Below are positions 1-11,800 of a stretch of 64,000 bases of DNA, piece by piece (the stretch's first letter is position 1; every line of letters starts with the position of its first letter). This stretch comes from Sipunculus nudus (taxonomy: Eukaryota > Annelida > Sipuncula > Golfingiida > Sipunculidae), in NCBI GenBank assembly GCA_026874595.1, contig CM049306.1, forward strand, positions 76,007,642 to 76,071,641, given 5' to 3'. Made by a program: the position numbers and the translations under genes. The notes under the pieces are model-generated. The model had not been told where the DNA came from. It saw only the letters and a list, made by a program, of their open reading frames with translations, and did no database searches.

Positions 1-967
1 TCGGGTCAGATATAAGGCCGGCTCATTTACATCAGTGAATGATTTGGTCAGAGGAAGGTCGGCTAATTCATACCAGTGAATGACTGGGTCAGAGAAAGCC
101 GGACCCATTTACACTGGTCAGTGAATGATTTGGTCAGATAAAGGCCGGCTCATTTACACCAGTGAATGATTGGTCACATAAAGCCTATTCATTTACAACA
201 GTGAATGATTGGGTTTAAAAAAGGCCGACCCACTTACACCAGTGAATGATTGGTCAGAGAATGGCCAGCTCATTTACACCAGTGAATGATCAGAGAAAGG
301 CCGACCTATTTACACCTGTGAATGATTATCGGCCTCGGTCTTGATAAAGAAATTAATTTATTACACTATAAAAACGAATAATTTAATCAAAAACATATAA
401 TGGTGAGCCAGAGTTCGTCCAAAATTTTATGTAAATTGGTTGAACGTTATGATCGGAAAAGGTTATCAAATTTACACCAGCGAATGGATGGGTCAGAGAA
501 AGGCCGGCCCTTTAAACCAGTGAATGATCGGGTCAGATATAAGGCCGGCTCATTTACATCAGTGAATGATTTGGTCAGAGGAAGGTCGGCTAATTCATAC
601 CAGTGAATGACTGGGTCAGAGAAAGCCGGACCCATTTACACTGGTCAGTGAATGATTTGGTCAGATAAAGGCCGGCTCATTTACACCAGTGAATGATTGG
701 TCACATAAAGCCTATTCATTTACAACAGTGAATGATTGGGTTTAAAAAAGGCCGACCCACTTACACCAGTGAATGATTGGTCAGAGAATGGCCAGCTCAT
801 TTACACCAGTGAATGATCAGAGAAAGGCCGACCTATTTACACCAGTGAATGATTATCGGCCTCGGTCTTGATGAAGAAATTAATTTATTACACTATAAAA
901 ACGAATAATTTAATCAAAAACATATAATGGTGAGCCAGAGTTCGTCCAAAGTTTTATGTAAATTGGT
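1..967. repeat. 527-bp tandem duplication built from a 40-47-bp minisatellite
   Basis: Bases from 528 repeat those from 1 with a constant offset of 527, through 440 and 967; the pair differs at only a few sites. Inside, a 40-47-bp unit (GGTCAGAGAAAGGCCGG, then TTTACACCAGTGAATGAT) recurs about seven or eight times per copy. The window begins inside the array, so its left end is unknown. The short frames across it are not genes. Confidence 0.93.
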
Positions 968-1467
968 TTTGGAGAGTTTCTTTAAAAATCCTTTCATAAC
1001 AAACCAAGCAAATATTTAACCATAATAAAAATAAGATATTCAACCATCGAAGGCAGCAAACACGCCATACTGCTTGGCAGCGGTAAAATATATATAATAA
1101 AATAAAGAGATCTAATTAAAGCCCAATATTTCCGTTCGTAGAAATAGATGTGGAAAGGTGGTGACCACAGTCTCAAACATCTGACTAATCTATTTTTGAG
1201 TAGCGTCATCAGCATGCCTCAATGTGTTTATAGGCCCTTGAAGGCCCTTTTTCCATGCGCGCGTGTGAAATGTACATTGTGCGAAGCGCTAGTTTTCAGC
1301 GCGCGGAAAAATCACAGCTGTGTTAATCATGTGTCCCTTTTCCATGCAGCCTGTGTGCGGTGATATCCACGTTTTCTAGACTACTCGAGGGGACCATGGC
1401 CCCCCCCCCCCCCCCGGTCGCATCCAGTACTCGCCGTCTTTTCGGAATTTCACTTAATCTAATACTA

Positions 1468-1528
<61 letters not shown>

Positions 1529-2318
1529 TTTCATTGCCTTTGCTATCAGTGGCTTCGGCGCGCGGCCCCCTGTTGAGCTGCATTATCTCTCATTTGATCT
1601 AATTTCCCAATTTTTGTGATTAATTTTCGTTTTTCATATTTTTTATTATTAATTATCAATTAGATATTATTAAAATTTTCTGCAGTTAATTACTTTCAAA
1701 TTTATTAGTTGAGTATAAGGTAATTTATTAACAGCTGCAGAACAACTGCAGAACAACAGGCCCTGGATGGGGTCGGCCGTGAACAATATCTCACGGCTCT
1801 GTTGATACCGGTACTCGAACTCGGGATCTGTGCTCCAAGGAGTCCTGTATACTGTCGAGACTACGAAACCCGGTAAAATGCAAAGTTTAACATAAGACTT
1901 CAACACATCAGTTATTTCACTCCGAGAATTACATTTAGATTATATTTTGCAAGTTACAAACGTAAATGCGCCTTTGCGCCATTGACTTGTTTGAAAACGA
2001 TTGAAATTTAATATATCCTAATTTTGAAGAATTATAAATATTAAATATTGAATTTCTCTACAGTTTGGTTTCATAACGCAAAGACATAAGGAAATAGTTT
2101 TTCAGGAACAGGAAATTCTCATTTTTTGGTGAAAATTGCCTCCAAATGTCCTCCTTACATTGCATATTCAAAAAATTTCCGAATATGGGAGGGGGATACC
2201 GGTAACTAACCATAATCAAACCATGGTTCATAATTTGAAATTAAAAAAAATCATATTTTCATACACTGAAAGATTTAACGTATAGTAATAATAATATCAT
2301 TATTATATAATAATAGTA

Positions 2319-2364
<46 letters not shown>

Positions 2365-4097
2365 GCATATACCCGTTTATATAACTGTTTTCTTAGTACC
2401 CATACATGCACATTAGCGCCCCTATCCCCCCCCCCGTTTTCGAATATCTGGCTCGCCCACTGATCATGGCCCCCTACCCTCCCTCAATCCTGGCTACGCC
2501 CCTGAGTGGGACCCTTTAAAGAAAGAGAGAACGGGAGATCAAATACTGCATGGTTATTCTGACATGTAGAAAGAAAAAAACTGTAATACGGGGTGTTCAT
2601 GATGTACGCAAAAGAACTAGAGATGTTTTACCGACGGTCCTTCAGAATTGTTGCAGGGAATACAGGAAATGGGCTGAATTTGTTAATAATTTACACCAGA
2701 TGACCAATCATTTGACTGGATCGTATGTGCACTATAGGTGACCTGCTGCAAACTGTCCTTACTCGGAATTAATTTTTCCCTTGACCTAAGTTTGATGTTG
2801 TCTTAGTTTTATGTAGATCCAATAAAATGTTGTGCATGTTTAAGGAATAGTCAAGTAATATCCATATGGGAGTAAGAAAAATAAGGACAGGCCTTCAGAA
2901 AGAAAGTTAGTTTTAGGTAGGTCACCTGTACTGCACTTTTACCCTATAATCTATATATGTCATAGGGCAGTGGTAAAAACAGAATGTATAAGATGTATAG
3001 AATTATTACAATTTGTGTCCTGATGAAAGACTATTAAGTAAGTATGAACTGTGGGAAAATCAGTTTTGGGCAGGATTATGGTGCACCTGCGGCCTTTGTT
3101 GTCAATTGCATGTCTTGAAGTAATTTGTCAGACGCCATGGGTGCATTCAAAATTTCATGCTTTTTTTATCACTTTATAGAAATATGAATGCCAAGGAACT
3201 CTCTCCCGTGGCATACTCCTGGAGAGAAGAGCTTATTACTTGAGGATAGGGGCTCAGGTCATAACTCACGATCAAGGTCAATATTACATGTTAAAGCACA
3301 GAACATATATACATCTATACAAACAAACACACACATGTATGTCTGTGTACCATTGGTAAAAATATTGTTTCAACGGTTAACGTTGAAAAATCTATTAACT
3401 TATTTTGCCTCGCAAAAATAAAGAAAAATACACAACAAACAATTATAAAACAAAAGTATATATAATATTAATAATTACATTTCGGATTATTTTCATGTAA
3501 AACCGCAATAGAGGACGAGGTCAAATTCATGGTATTGGCCAGCTACTGTTGACTGTAACTAGCCTGACCATTTGCTCCTGTCATTTCTGCATACCAGATG
3601 GCTTTTTAATAATGGCGTGGTCTTCTGTAACACTTTAACAACGTTAATTTGGTCATTACTTTCAGATTTCACAATGTTGTAGCCGATACATTGGAGAACA
3701 TATATTGGTCTAGAAGAGCATATAGGATTACATGACAAGAGGGAATCTTATATATAGCAAAGTTGACTTTTGGTCAACTAAGCTAAAACAATTTTTATAA
3801 ATGTGATTATATGAAGGGGGGGGGGGCTCGGAACTTGTTTAAGCTCAGCTGACTTTCTTTCAATCATGCTGATATACAGGGTGGATCGAGGATTTAAAAA
3901 AAGGAGATTAAACCAAGGAGGACTTATGACAAAATCTAAGAACCCCAAAATCCGCTTCCGCCAAGGGAGCTATTTTGGGTTTCTGTAGGTTTTGATCACT
4001 AGGCCATTTTCTGTAATGAAAAAAACCCCGAGATATCACAGATATGAATTGATGACAGCATTATGCATTTTATGCTTCATCAAATGTATCCAGATTT
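968..4097. other. No gene recognised; simple repeats and dispersed-repeat debris
   Basis: Holds a C16 run (1400-1415), (TA)n at 1471-1525 and about 2327-2360, and a repeat end reading 'ggctacgcccctga' near 2492. A poly-G run lies near 3817-3828. No conserved exon was found on either strand. Confidence 0.6.
1471..1525. repeat. (TA)n microsatellite
   Basis: Pure TA repeat, about 55 bp. One of about a dozen in this window; the others lie near 2327, 4446, 7126, 7989, 8164, 49183, 50151, 50542, 54727, 61881 and 62519. Confidence 0.98.
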
Positions 4098-4445
4098 ACA
4101 CTCTTAGAAAAAAGGGTTCTGGAACCCTTTTGGTTCTTTGGCTTGTCACGTATTTGGAACCCACATTGGTTCCCTGAGGAACCCTGAATGTAGGTTCCTT
4201 CTGGAACCCTCCAAGGGGGTTCCACGGGAACCGTTCCGGTTCTATGGATACGTTTAGGGTTCCTTGAGGAACCGAAACAGGTTCCGTAGGGAACCTTGTA
4301 TGGTTCTAATCACTTTCGATGGGTTCTTTGCAGAACCATTATTAAGGCCCTTTTTTAATTAACCAGGAATGGTTTTACAGACATTAATTGGGTTCCTTGA
4401 CTTATTTGTTCCAACAGTAACTTCGAAAGGTTATACATATTCTGG

Positions 4446-4496
<51 letters not shown>

Positions 4497-5519
4497 TTAA
4501 CCGGAACAGGATAGGACCCATTAAAACTTACTGTAGAACAAGATAAAGGAACGGCTCCGGCTTGTAGGATTGCATTTCCTTGGAGGAGGTATGCGCTCAA
4601 CTGATTGTCATTCCGCTTAGATTTTAAAACACTTAATGGGGGTCTGATAAATGGAGAGTAACTGTAAGAAAAAAACAAGAATAAATTACGAAAGGAAACA
4701 TACTTTATTTTAATTTAAACAAGGCAAATCATATTCTACATCTGTGCGGCCCAGAAGATGCAAATACTTTGATATAGCATTAAATATATCTCTCTCTTAG
4801 AATGGTAACACAGAGTACTGCAGAGTCCTTTACCTCTTGTAAAGTCATGCATGTGTGCTTCAAAGTTTATGCTGCTGTAATTTCATAAAAACTGTTTTCT
4901 ATTTCGCTTGACACATTAAAATGTAAAAATCCTGGCTGTTGGTCATGCTTGAGTCTTAGGCTAGGCTTAGCGTGCAATATAAGCTGCCATCACGTTTCTT
5001 TTTCGTTGTGACATGGCACTGCACCATCGATCACCCTTGTGAATGCTATATCAGCAAATGATAAATCCATGGCACATGAATCCGCTGCTATCGGTTCTGC
5101 TAATTATACCAGCCTCGTTGTTGATTTGGCAGCATATGGAAGGACATAGATCGTAGGTTAACGTCGCCGACTGCATAATAGTCTATATCTGTCAAAGAGA
5201 GACGAATTAAATAATCAGTTGTATGAGAACGCAGTTTAATGAATTTGCCTTGAAAGTTCTACTTGTAATACATACTGTATTTTTATTATTATTCTCTTTT
5301 AAATGACTGAATGGGGGCATTCTCAAATTAAGCAATTTTCCTCTAACTAAACCTATGATAAAGCTATGCAGTATTACAAAGTTCTATTGAATAAAAAGTA
5401 ATTGATGAAGAAAATAATAAAATGGTTTCAAAATGAGATAACTCTGTGTAGGTGCAGTGTGATAATAAGCATTCTTTAACAGATATTTAAATGAAGAAAT
5501 AAATATATTAACCAAATCT

Positions 5520-5860
5520 ATAATGAATTTGGCTATACGCAATATGTGTGACTACCTTCACTTACTATTAGATAAAAAATAGCAAATGTGACTTCATGGC
5601 TTCACACTCGATATGAATATGCCTACCATCACTCCCTATTAGATATCAAAAGGAAATTTGGTGGGGTTCACTCGGTATGTGCCTGCCTTTACTCGCAGCT
5701 GAATATCAACAGCAAATGTGGCTGGCTTCACACTCGATGTGAATATGCCTACCATCACTCCCTATTAGATATCAAGAGGAAATTTGGTTGGTTTCATTCA
5801 GTGAACAGTAAATGTTGCTGGCCTCACACACAAAATGTATGTGCCAATCTGCATTTGATA
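5520..5860. repeat. Minisatellite, about 60-bp half units with a 126-bp higher-order unit
   Basis: The stretch beginning TTCACACTCGATATGAATAT at 5601 recurs at 5727 with a few changes. Related half units lie between and on both sides. The 95-codon frame at 5588-5875 merely follows the repeat. Confidence 0.8.
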
Positions 5861-7120
5861 ACAAAGCTCAGCTGACTTCGAAAATATTTGTTCATATCGA
5901 TCTAGGACAACTGAAACCTGTTATAGATAATCTTAAAAACATTGCTTACAAATGTTTATGACAATAAGCTCAGAGCTGGTTTTCTTGTTGCTGTGCTTTT
6001 TGTTTTTGTTTTCCTGATGCATGCGTTTTGGCACTTGGTAAGAGAATTAGCTTTGATACTACCACCCTGACGAATTTCATTACGTCGTCTCAAGCTCTTC
6101 ATACTTCATAATTGGTCTCTTACTTGTGCCAAAGAGTCTTCACCCATCCTAAAAATAGAGAACAACATTTATTTAGATCGGGTTGTTGTGAATTGTGCCA
6201 TAATTTTTATTTAAATAAATCTAGTTGTCTACGAATCAGTTTGTTCATTTAGATGTATATCTTGCCTTAATCACAAGAAAATACGTGGCCCATGGGTCAT
6301 GATGCTCTATATGATATTAGAGTCTATCGTTCACACAACTTTTTGTCACATTTTAGATATATGTATTGCAAAAATTTGAAGAGGTTATGTATATTTGTCT
6401 GCATAAACCTTGATTCAACTTTATACTTATACCAAAAAATGAAAAAAAAAAAAAGATTGTTGCCCACATTTATTCAAACTCTGCAAGATGACAGAGAAAG
6501 AAAACAAATGACTTCATTTGCCAAGGCAAAATGCTGAATGATGACCTAATGCAGTCTGTAAATATAATCAATAGTAAAGTTTTAGAAGGCACCATTTTTG
6601 TCAAACAATAGATAAATCTGAGATCAATATGAATTGCAGATTTTAGCATGATTTTATTTAAAAATTGATGATTATTTTTGTATGATTTAGAGCAACTTTG
6701 TAAAATATCATAACTATTACATCATATTTGAGATCTCTGGCCAAGCCATTTTGTAAGATAAAAAGTAATTTATGTGTGAAAAAATTAAGGCAACATAACA
6801 AATAGTATATTCATTCAAATGATATATATTGCAATCATGAATATGTATCTATTATTTATTTTTTCAGAACATGTGAAATTTGAGACCGCATTTTAGGTAG
6901 AAATAAATATTACAACTTTGAAGATAAGCCTACTGTATAATGTGTTAATATCTTAAAATAGGTCATTTATTGTAACCACATTTTCTTTGATAAATACTTC
7001 TATTACATTTCGTATAAATTATGTTCTGTTTATAATTTGAAATGCTGTCATATGTTTCACCACTATCATAAATTTTAAATATCATAAATGATAAATATTT
7101 TACAAATTCACAATATATGT

Positions 7121-7125
<5 letters not shown>

Positions 7126-7191
<66 letters not shown>
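7126..7191. repeat. (TA)n microsatellite
   Basis: Uninterrupted TA repeat of about 66 bp inside the 4098-7952 TIR element. Confidence 0.98.
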
Positions 7192-7193
<2 letters not shown>

Positions 7194-7986
7194 AAAATCG
7201 TTACATCATGTTCTGCTGTAAGAAGGACAGCTGGTCAATCATGGTATTAACCTCCGAACGGCTCACTGTTGGACAGGCCCTTGGTGAATGTTGTCTGCAT
7301 GGGCTAATATTTTAGAGGTATTCGCTGCACAGCAGCCAAAGCTGGGTCTTCAGTTAGTAAAAACTATATACACAGCAATGTCATAGTCAGACGTACAGCA
7401 ATTACAAAGGCCAGCAATAAACTTTTCATGGTCCGACCTCCTGAATCTTCACACTGCAAGCAACCCGTGTGTTTATCACTGCAGCAGGACACCTCTATGA
7501 ATGGGGCCATCTTGTCACTTGTCACTGGTTTATTTAGGTCACCGGTCGCCAGCGCTGACCAGCACTGCAGATAGGTAATTACAGCCAGTGCAGCAGATAA
7601 ACCTGCTGACAACTAAATATTTCAGTAAAAGGTCTGCTTCCAACCATTTTATAAATCAAGATCAATTAGTTTTTGTTAGTTAAATGATCTTATACTTATT
7701 TCCAAATATTCTTCAGTGCTGTGACCTGTCCACATACAGTTTCTTGCAGCAAAGATAACACGTGTATCGCGTATCGTGTGCAAAAGGTCATACGACACTG
7801 TGATGAAGAACCCTTCACGTGGCTGTGGATCCTGCTTGTACTGCAAAGAACGCTATGGCTCATTTAGCGCATATAAAACCCTCACGGTTCCACCTTGAAT
7901 TAACTACTGGGTTCTCCAAAGAACCCCTTGGAACCCTTATTTCTAAGAGTGTATTATAAACCGTCCACATACTTAACAGACAAATG

Positions 7987-7988
<2 letters not shown>

Positions 7989-8058
<70 letters not shown>

Positions 8059-8180
8059 AGGGTCAAGGTCTCAGAATTTTGAAACCCTAAACATTTTTTT
8101 CGGATCAAAATTAAGGGGGGGGGTCAGGACCTCTGCATCCGCCACCGTGTGTGTGTGTGTGTGTATATATATATGATATA

Positions 8181-8230
<50 letters not shown>
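7989..8230. repeat. (AT)n arrays with (GT)n and G-run
   Basis: AT repeat 7989-8053, a G run near 8116-8124, (GT)n from about 8145 to 8164, then TA repeats to 8230. It directly follows the right end of the 4098-7952 element. Confidence 0.95.
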
Positions 8231-8231
<1 letters not shown>

Positions 8232-8832
8232 TTTATACAGCAAAATAGAAATACGTACTTTTAATAATGTGATCATAAATAATTTAAACAGAAAATAGGC
8301 CTACCATCAAACCTTGGAACGGGGGGGGGGGGGGGCGGCATCAAATTTGTTTAATGGTTCTTTTAAGCGCTTTTATCATGATGTTTTATGAACATGGGTC
8401 CAGGTATAAATCTTCTCTCACTCCATAGGCCTACATCATAGGCCCCCCCCCCCCCCCAAACTCAGTGGTTGGTCCAGAGGGTCTAAACCCACCCTCCCTT
8501 GCGCCACCACAGCCTTAATTTTCTTTCAAGGTTTAAATCAATTTTTGGGGTTCAGACCCCTCCATGGGTGTCTAAAATGTTAATTTCATACATGTGATGG
8601 TACAGACGACCCATCACAGGTCATGAGACATTTCGTCGCTGAAGGCGGGTACCTCCTTTGTGGACAAGAGGACGTTTTTATAAAGGTATAAATTTACTAT
8701 ATAGGCAATCATAATGCCTCGTTTGGTCAAAAACCAGTGCTAAGTGCAAAGCAAAGTCCAAAATCTCATGAGTGATTTAGTTTTAACGCTTTTCCAAAGG
8801 GGGCAGCACTTTGATCGGTCCTCTCGAGCAAG
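8231..8832. other. SUCLG1 upstream region with poly-G/poly-C runs
   Basis: Long G run near 8322-8336 and C run near 8442-8457, about 110 bp apart and able to pair. The 200 bp before the SUCLG1 ATG should hold its promoter and 5' UTR; no TATA box or clear core element is visible. Confidence 0.5.
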
Positions 8833-8869
8833 ATGGCTGCCTCCAGTAGACTTTTCAGCCGCCTGACAG
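8833..8869 (+). CDS. SUCLG1: SUCLG1 exon 1 (start codon, presequence)
   Basis: ATG in good context (gcaagATGG), then 12 codons and one base ([12 protein letters not shown] plus G), ending at donor GTACAC. It is the only ATG that gives a presequence joined in phase to exon 2. No TATA box is evident just upstream. Confidence 0.88.
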
Positions 8870-11800
8870 GTACACATATGTCAACATATTTATCTAACTT
8901 GGCTATATTTTCACTCAGTACTTGGAGGTATCTTACAGTGTATTATAAGTATATTATATACAACACAAAAGTCAATATTGGTGCCATGATATTTTAGAAT
9001 TTTGGGGTTCAGAAATGCCGACCTTGACAACGCTGGAGATGACGAAGGTCAGGTGCCACCTGTGCGGCACTGAATGCTCGAGTAATCCGTTAAGTGTGTC
9101 AGCCACTGTCAGCGTGATCATCGGTCAATGAAATCTGAGTTGTTCTTACATTTCATCATAAAATGGCATTATTGAGTATGGTCTTGGTTAGCTGATTAAT
9201 CCGAAAAAAAGGGGGGTGGGGTTAAGTGTCAGAGGCTTGAAGTAGCACTATGCTACTGGTACATTCTGGAGACAATAAATAGAACTTCTTATCATACCCA
9301 TATAATATTATCTGATATATTTATAGTCTCAGTCTGATAGCTGCGACAACAGACTTTACAAAATGCCTCTGACATTTCAAACATGATACATGAAAGAATG
9401 TGTAGTTCTAACTGAACAAAATTAAAAACCCAATATGACTGATTCAGTTATTTTGTTTAATTAATAGGTTTTAACAGTTGTATCATTGTCTGTGCATTTT
9501 ATTAAGGCTCATTCATTGCTAAAATGAATAAAAATGTAGGCCCACACCTATTAAAATATTACACATCAAATACATAGTCAAGGTAATAACCAGTGTCTTT
9601 TAAAACAAATGCAGGTTCATATATATGCAGGTAAAGTCCATTTCTTGACCCTGGTGTCCTATGCTAGACCTGATTGTGCTGAATGTTCTAGCTTAAAAGA
9701 TTTAATATCCAAATGCAATACAGGATATACTTTTCAGGTGATGAAAAATGCTAAATATAAGTTTTCATGATCTTCAGGATGTACTACAGGCCTCGAATTT
9801 CATTTTTGGAAATAACAAGCTACTGCTGCCTGTCAAATTTGAACTTGACAGGCAAAAAAGAAATCTGACAGGCAGTTTTCATTTTTTTCATTTGTTTGCA
9901 TTATTTTTGGGTGCACGTGAACCTGGTACTGTGCTCTGTGTTTACCTGCCATGCATACAAGTCTCAAGTGACGACGGTGGGTGAATTGGAGACACAGACG
10001 GGTTGGGAAATGGGAATTTTTTTACCAGGTCATTATTTAATAGCAGGCCTAATTTGGACGATGATAGACCTTATAGTAGATATATTAATGGTGTTCCCAG
10101 TATTTATTTATATACTATATATGTTAAAAACGAGGTACGTGGGTTTTCACAACTGAACACAGCGTGGATACGATGTAGTTTCCGGCGAAACTGTATTACC
10201 AATATCCTTATTCAGCGGACCAATCGGATAACACGTAACATAATGTAGACCAGTAGCCCACGCTGCAGTAACCGCTATGCTTAGCTATGATTGGCTGATA
10301 ACAGTTGGCCATTAAAGATTATAAAAGCTAATTTTTCTGATTGGCCTACGGATAGCCATTTTTTATCTGAAATGTTTCTCGAGTAGATCCAAATGGTGGC
10401 TAGCTTAGCGCCACCTTGTGTCACTGTAAGAGACTATGGGGTCATTTGCATGTTTCCAAGGCCAGTTTCCTCATACACGGGGAACCGGTAACACTAAATT
10501 ATTTTAAAATTAAAAAGCATATAGAGTGGCTGCGACTGTGATTGTGTACAGACAAGAAGGACGCAGTGAGGAATTTTTTTTACCAGCAGCAAGCTGCTGG
10601 TCAGGATCCTGGCTGAGGGCAGCCAGCTAATTTTAACCAGTATTTGCCGGTTGCCGGTCATCAATTTCGAAGCCTGTTCTAGATGTGATTATTGTTATGT
10701 GACTAGTGCTTGACAAAGGACACGTGTCACTGTTGATCAGTTATGCAATCACTGAAGGCCAGATAGGTCTCAGATAGTTTAGCTGCCTGACTGTCTCCTT
10801 GCTGAAACAGTTCCAGTAAAATACACATAAGTAATTACTGGTAACACCAATTAGTCATCATCTATAAATAACAACTACCAGCTGTATCCCTTGCTGATAC
10901 TAACAATAGGCTCATACCAGGCAATTAATGGACCAGGACAAACTCAGTTCAGCATGCTCATATACCTAATGAGTTATCAGTGAATATTAAATAATTTAAT
11001 AATTTACTTTTTTCTTTGTCCTTTATTGTCCCCTGCTTCTGCAAAATGGGGGACATTCATTTAGGTTGTCTGTCTGTCTGTATGTCAGGTTTTCGTTTCC
11101 ATGCAATAACTTTACTAAATATTATCCAATTTCGTTCAAATTTTGGTCAGTGATTGCTCTCATGCATACCTAGGGTTGGATTGGTTTTGGAGTGTCTGTC
11201 TGAAAAATCATTATCACCAGCTTGAAAACAAACAAAAATTTCCCTCTTGTTTCCAATTCACAAAAAATTGTGATATGTGGAGAGTGGAGACATCTTCAGG
11301 AGAAAATAAAACTTAAAAAATACTGAGAAGGCAAAAGAGGGAAAAGGGGCTGAAGTGGGGGACATAAATTCCACATTTCTTGTTACTCTTACTATAATGC
11401 CTATATTTGTCAATCAGTATCACTTTGTGAGCTTATAAATTATGTAGTTCTCTTGTCCCATGCCTTGTCAATGACTCACCACCTGATGAAAGAAATGATA
11501 CATTTCCATATATTTCAAGAAGTGAATGTATTTAAGGCAAAAACAGGAAAATGCATGCAGTGGTTAAATTAAATTATTTCAGTGATAAATCAGAAAGAAA
11601 TTCTCTCTCTAGGCTGCTAGCACTGGCAGAGTCAATAGTTTCTTTCCCCTTTGTGCCTGGTAGAGAGTTATTTCTCCCTAGCAGAAAAGCTCTCTGCCTT
11701 TTTTTGTGCCATGGCTGTTGGGCTTCACAACAGGCCAGGTTGCCTGCCAATCAAAAATATATATCAAAACATACCATAAGGAGTATCATACAAAAGGCGC

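Larger units (their letters stand above)
4098..7952. mobile_element. TIR element (about 3.86 kb), no transposase seen
   Basis: Left end CACTCTTAGAAAAAAGGG and right end, read inverted, CACTCTTAGAAATAAGGG, both flanked by TA. The left subterminal part (4113-4345) carries many GGTTCC/GGAACC copies. No transposase frame is visible, so it is non-autonomous or composite. The TA flank would suit a Tc1/mariner-like mechanism (inference). Confidence 0.6.

Noticed and set aside
1-967. CRISPR-like regular repeats
   Set aside because: Units are degenerate and directly adjoining, without constant repeats separated by unique spacers. The window is animal DNA; this is a minisatellite.
1323-1602. Open frames of 80-86 codons on both strands with long Tyr-Ile runs
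   Set aside because: They are translations of the (TA)n microsatellite and C run. The same holds for the frames at 7860-8176, 50060-50361, 54691-55107 and 61764-61949.
7364-7612. Possible secreted Cys-rich peptide on the minus strand
   Set aside because: Hydrophobic stretches and cysteines are present, but not in signal-peptide order; it sits inside a TIR element and has no relatives I recognise.
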